Shown here one piece after another: positions 5,710 to 7,147 of a DNA stretch of 7,147 bases (its first letter is position 1; each line of letters starts with the position of its first letter). The notes under the pieces were generated by a model that did no database searches, was not told the origin of the DNA, and saw only the letters and a program-made list of their open reading frames with translations. Source of the stretch: an uncultured Lachnospiraceae bacterium (GTDB lineage: Bacteria > Bacillota > Clostridia > Lachnospirales > Lachnospiraceae); contig CAJUFE010000094.1 in the NCBI GenBank assembly GCA_910585635.1, positions 1 to 7,147 on the forward strand. Reading direction: 5' to 3'. Position numbers and translations under genes: made by a program.

Positions 5710-6369
5710 TCAGGGACGGTCCCTGTACCCCTCACCTGCTGATCCCCGCAGGATCTCAAAGGACCGGATCTTCTCCACCCTGTACCCCACATCCCTGCCC
5801 GTCCCCAGGCAGGTCGCCTTTAGCCTCAGCTCCCCATCCCCATAATAGACCTCTTTTGGGAGGACCGCGATACAGGCCTCCCTTCCATCATCCTCTATGA
5901 GATGGAGGCGGATCGCCACCCCCTGCCCGATACATTGGGACAGGTCCCACTGCATCTTCAGCATCGGCCTCTTGTGTGCCATCCTGCCCGTACCAGGGCT
6001 CCCTCCCAGAAGATCCTCCCCTGTGGGCCGGCCCTTATACCCTGCCACATCCCCCAGGGACCGGAGGAGGCCTCCCATCTCATCCTCCCCCAAGGCCCCG
6101 CTGCCCTTTAGGATCGTGGCGATCGCGGTATATTCCACCTCTGTCAGCACCCTCCTGGTCGCTCCGGTCATGAGATAGGTATGGTCCATCCGGTCGAACA
6201 CGATCTCCTGCCCGGCGTATATCTCCGCGAGGAAGTTGCGGACCACCCCGATGTAACGGTCGAACGTCCGGGCATCGATCCCCATCTCAAGACAGAAGGT
6301 GGGCTTGCTGATCCTGGCCCCGTTATACAGCCGCCAGAAGAGGACCAGCACCCGTTCCGTCTTGTCCAT
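5710..6369 (-). CDS. Short WYL-type transcriptional regulator
   Basis: A 219-residue protein. Residues 1-48 form a winged helix-turn-helix of the kind found in WYL and DeoR-like regulators: RVLVLFWRLYNGARISKPTF, then EMGIDARTFDRYIGVVRNFL. Next come YAGQEIVFDRMDHTYLMTG and RRVLTEVEYTAIATIL, the usual linker of WYL proteins. Residues 135-207 look like a degenerate WYL domain (GVAIRLHLI, VLPKEVYYGDGELRLKATCL, GYRVEKIRSFEIL), with ELRL where WYL proteins usually have WYL. WYL domains bind ligands, often nucleic acid or nucleotides, and WYL proteins often regulate phage-defence genes. The usual length is about 300 residues, so this form is short and lacks the C-terminal extension. GAGGGGGG lies 6 nt before the start. 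The gene ends 3 nt before an in-frame ATG of the next one, so they are an operon. It is divergent from the XRE gene. Confidence 0.82.
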   Translation of the reverse strand: MDKTERVLVLFWRLYNGARISKPTFCLEMGIDARTFDRYIGVVRNFLAEIYAGQEIVFDRMDHTYLMTGATRRVLTEVEYTAIATILKGSGALGEDEMGGLLRSLGDVAGYKGRPTGEDLLGGSPGTGRMAHKRPMLKMQWDLSQCIGQGVAIRLHLIEDDGREACIAVLPKEVYYGDGELRLKATCLGTGRDVGYRVEKIRSFEILRGSAGEGYRDRP

Positions 6370-6417
6370 ACCGATCCCCCCTCACCTGGCCCCACATTAC
6401 CACACGGCAACGTCAAT

Positions 6418-6437
6418 ATCTGACGTCCCGGTCAGAT
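6418..6437. promoter_or_regulatory. Inverted-repeat operator candidate before the WYL gene
   Basis: ATCTGAC (6418-6424), six bases, then GTCAGAT (6431-6437) form a symmetric 20-bp site. A second, weaker one lies next to it: ATCGA (6441-6445) and TCGAT (6450-6454) with a 4-nt spacer. Both lie 50-85 bp upstream of the WYL start, between it and the divergent XRE gene, where a dimeric repressor would be expected to bind. Binding is inferred from position and symmetry only. Confidence 0.4.
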
Positions 6438-6467
6438 CTTATCGAGATATCGATGGCTTCCTTATTG

Positions 6468-6491
6468 TTTATAGCTATATATTTTATAGCT
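6468..6491. promoter_or_regulatory. Two 9-bp direct repeats in the AT-rich divergent promoter region
   Basis: TTTATAGCT occurs at 6468-6476 and 6483-6491, starting 15 bp apart, within a sharply AT-rich stretch (about 6461-6501). On the minus strand each copy reads AGCTATAAA and so contains a -10-like TATAAA, but no good -35 box lies 17 nt upstream of either. They may be regulator binding sites overlapping promoters for the WYL operon, the XRE gene or both. I could not settle a promoter for the XRE gene. Confidence 0.4.
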
Positions 6492-6555
6492 TTAGGTTAT
6501 TCTGCTATGGATAGGGCCAAATCACAATAAGGGAAACATCGCAGGGGGTATATCC

Positions 6556-6873
6556 ATGCAGGGACTCGACTTTAGGCGGATCGGGGAGAACATCCGGACC
6601 CGCCGCATCCAGCAGGGCCTCACCCAGGAATACATCGCCACCCAGGCGGGGGGCAATGTGCCCCATATCAGCAACATCGAGAATGACCGGGTGAAGGTCT
6701 CCCTGACCGTCCTGGTGGCGATCTGCAACGTGCTGGGCGTGACCGTGGACCATATCTTAGAGCGGGAATATACCGCCAAGGATGCCATGGACCAGGAGAT
6801 CTTAAAGGAACTCTCCTCCTGCACACCAGAGGTGAAGGAGAAGGTCCTGAGGATCATCCAGATCCTCCGGTAG
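6556..6873 (+). CDS. XRE-family helix-turn-helix transcriptional regulator
   Basis: A 105-residue regulator of the Cro/CI (HTH_3) type and the only clear plus-strand gene. Residues 6-68 form the five-helix domain: FRRIGENIRTRRIQQGLTQE, YIATQAGGNVPHISNIEND, then SLTVLVAICNVLGVTVDHIL. The recognition helix is about residues 34-42 (NVPHISNIE). Residues 76-105 (DQEILKELSSCTPEVKEKVL and on) are the short C-terminal helix typical of Clostridia regulators from mobile elements. AGGGGG (6543-6548) sits 7 nt before the start. It has no peptidase or effector domain, so it is expected to repress by dimer binding, probably at the repeats between it and the WYL gene and at its own promoter. No terminator is visible after the stop at 6871-6873. 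In the remaining 120 bases up to 6993 I see nothing coding. Confidence 0.93.
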   Translation: MQGLDFRRIGENIRTRRIQQGLTQEYIATQAGGNVPHISNIENDRVKVSLTVLVAICNVLGVTVDHILEREYTAKDAMDQEILKELSSCTPEVKEKVLRIIQILR

Positions 6874-6977
6874 CGCCCCTCCCTATCCGCACCCCCTTCT
6901 GACATCATAGCCCTATCCGCGCCGTCTTCGTTATGCTGGCGGCAGACCCTGCTCCCTCCTGCGATCCCACAAGCCTC

Positions 6978-7007
6978 CTGACGCTGGCCCCCTTAAGGGA
7001 CCGTCAG
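6978..7007. repeat. Short inverted repeat downstream of the partial right-edge gene
   Basis: CTGACG (6978-6983) and CGTCAG (7002-7007) flank an inner CCCTTAAGGG palindrome (6990-6999). There is no U tract on either side, so terminator activity is doubtful. It lies between two converging genes, the XRE gene on plus and the partial gene on minus, where a bidirectional structure could end or protect transcripts. The stop of a 22-codon ORF that starts at 7061 lies in the inner palindrome. Confidence 0.35.
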
Positions 7008-7057
7008 CCCAGGCCGCTGCGCATCCGCCAGACGCGCGCTCTCTATCCAGCCGCCGG

Positions 7058-7147
7058 TCATCCGCCCACCTCACGACGCTCCCGGATCGCCCCCTGGACG
7101 ATCCGCTGGTACTCTTTCTGCCTCCTCTCTGTCCTGGCCTTATCCTC
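7058..7147 (-). CDS. C-terminal end of an unidentified protein (partial, continues beyond the right edge)
   Basis: In the frame beginning at 7147 the minus strand reads EDKARTERRQKEYQRIVQGA, then IRERREVGG and TGA at 7060-7058. The piece is strongly charged and looks like a coiled-coil or basic helical tail, as at the end of many phage or mobile-element proteins. The codon use (AGG, CGG, ATC, GAG) matches the neighbouring genes, and the other two minus frames are closed or read as low-quality protein. The stop overlaps another ATG as ATGA (7061). The family cannot be determined from 29 residues. Confidence 0.4.
   Translation of the reverse strand, partial: EDKARTERRQKEYQRIVQGAIRERREVGG

Noticed and set aside
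6475..6530. A sigma-A promoter for the XRE gene (TATTCT at 6498 or CACAAT at 6523)
   Set aside because: Neither has an acceptable -35 box at 16-18 nt, so no specific promoter is called.
1..7147. CRISPR array, tRNA or rRNA genes
   Set aside because: No regularly spaced repeats and no tRNA- or rRNA-like sequences were seen on either strand.

Overview
The window looks like accessory (defence- or mobile-island-like) DNA from a moderately GC-rich bacterium, most likely a gut-type Firmicute of the class Clostridia. This rests on the strong AGGAGG-type ribosome binding sites, the Clostridia-style XRE regulator, frequent AGG/CGG arginine and ATC isoleucine codons, and gene families I associate with that group. 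The taxonomic call is inference and no marker gene is present. Nearly all genes lie on the minus strand, so they are read from right to left.

Right part (7147 to 6400): the last 29 codons of a minus-strand gene enter from the right edge. Next come a short hairpin and a plus-strand XRE repressor (6556-6873). This repressor is divergent from the minus-strand genes across an AT-rich control region with a 7-bp inverted repeat and two 9-bp direct repeats.

Centre (6369 to 4735): a WYL-type regulator (6369-5710) is followed almost at once by a 290-residue protein of unknown function (5682-4810). That protein's N-terminal module looks like one that recurs in gut Firmicutes proteins. The pair ends in an intrinsic terminator whose 3' half can pair instead with an arm lying just after the upstream stop codon, which looks like a switchable terminator.

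Core (4719 to 1192): after a possible promoter come a 71-residue orphan (4641-4426) ending in a 21-bp hairpin, a Ycf46-like AAA+ ATPase (4199-2706), and a large protein (2673-1192). The large protein has a possible PD-(D/E)XK-like E...D...QxK core, a glycine-rich hydrophobic half and a cationic C-terminal helix. The ATPase and the large protein are tightly coupled. They form the best candidate for an undescribed system: an AAA+ switch controlling a nuclease and/or membrane-active effector, under WYL and XRE regulation.

Left part (1110 to 1): a decayed MNT/HEPN toxin-antitoxin pair. The nucleotidyltransferase is frameshifted in a G6 run. The HEPN gene is disrupted at the expected RX4-6H motif. 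The pair ends in a strong terminator whose loop contains the HEPN stop codon. A ribosome binding site at the left edge announces one more minus-strand gene beyond the window.
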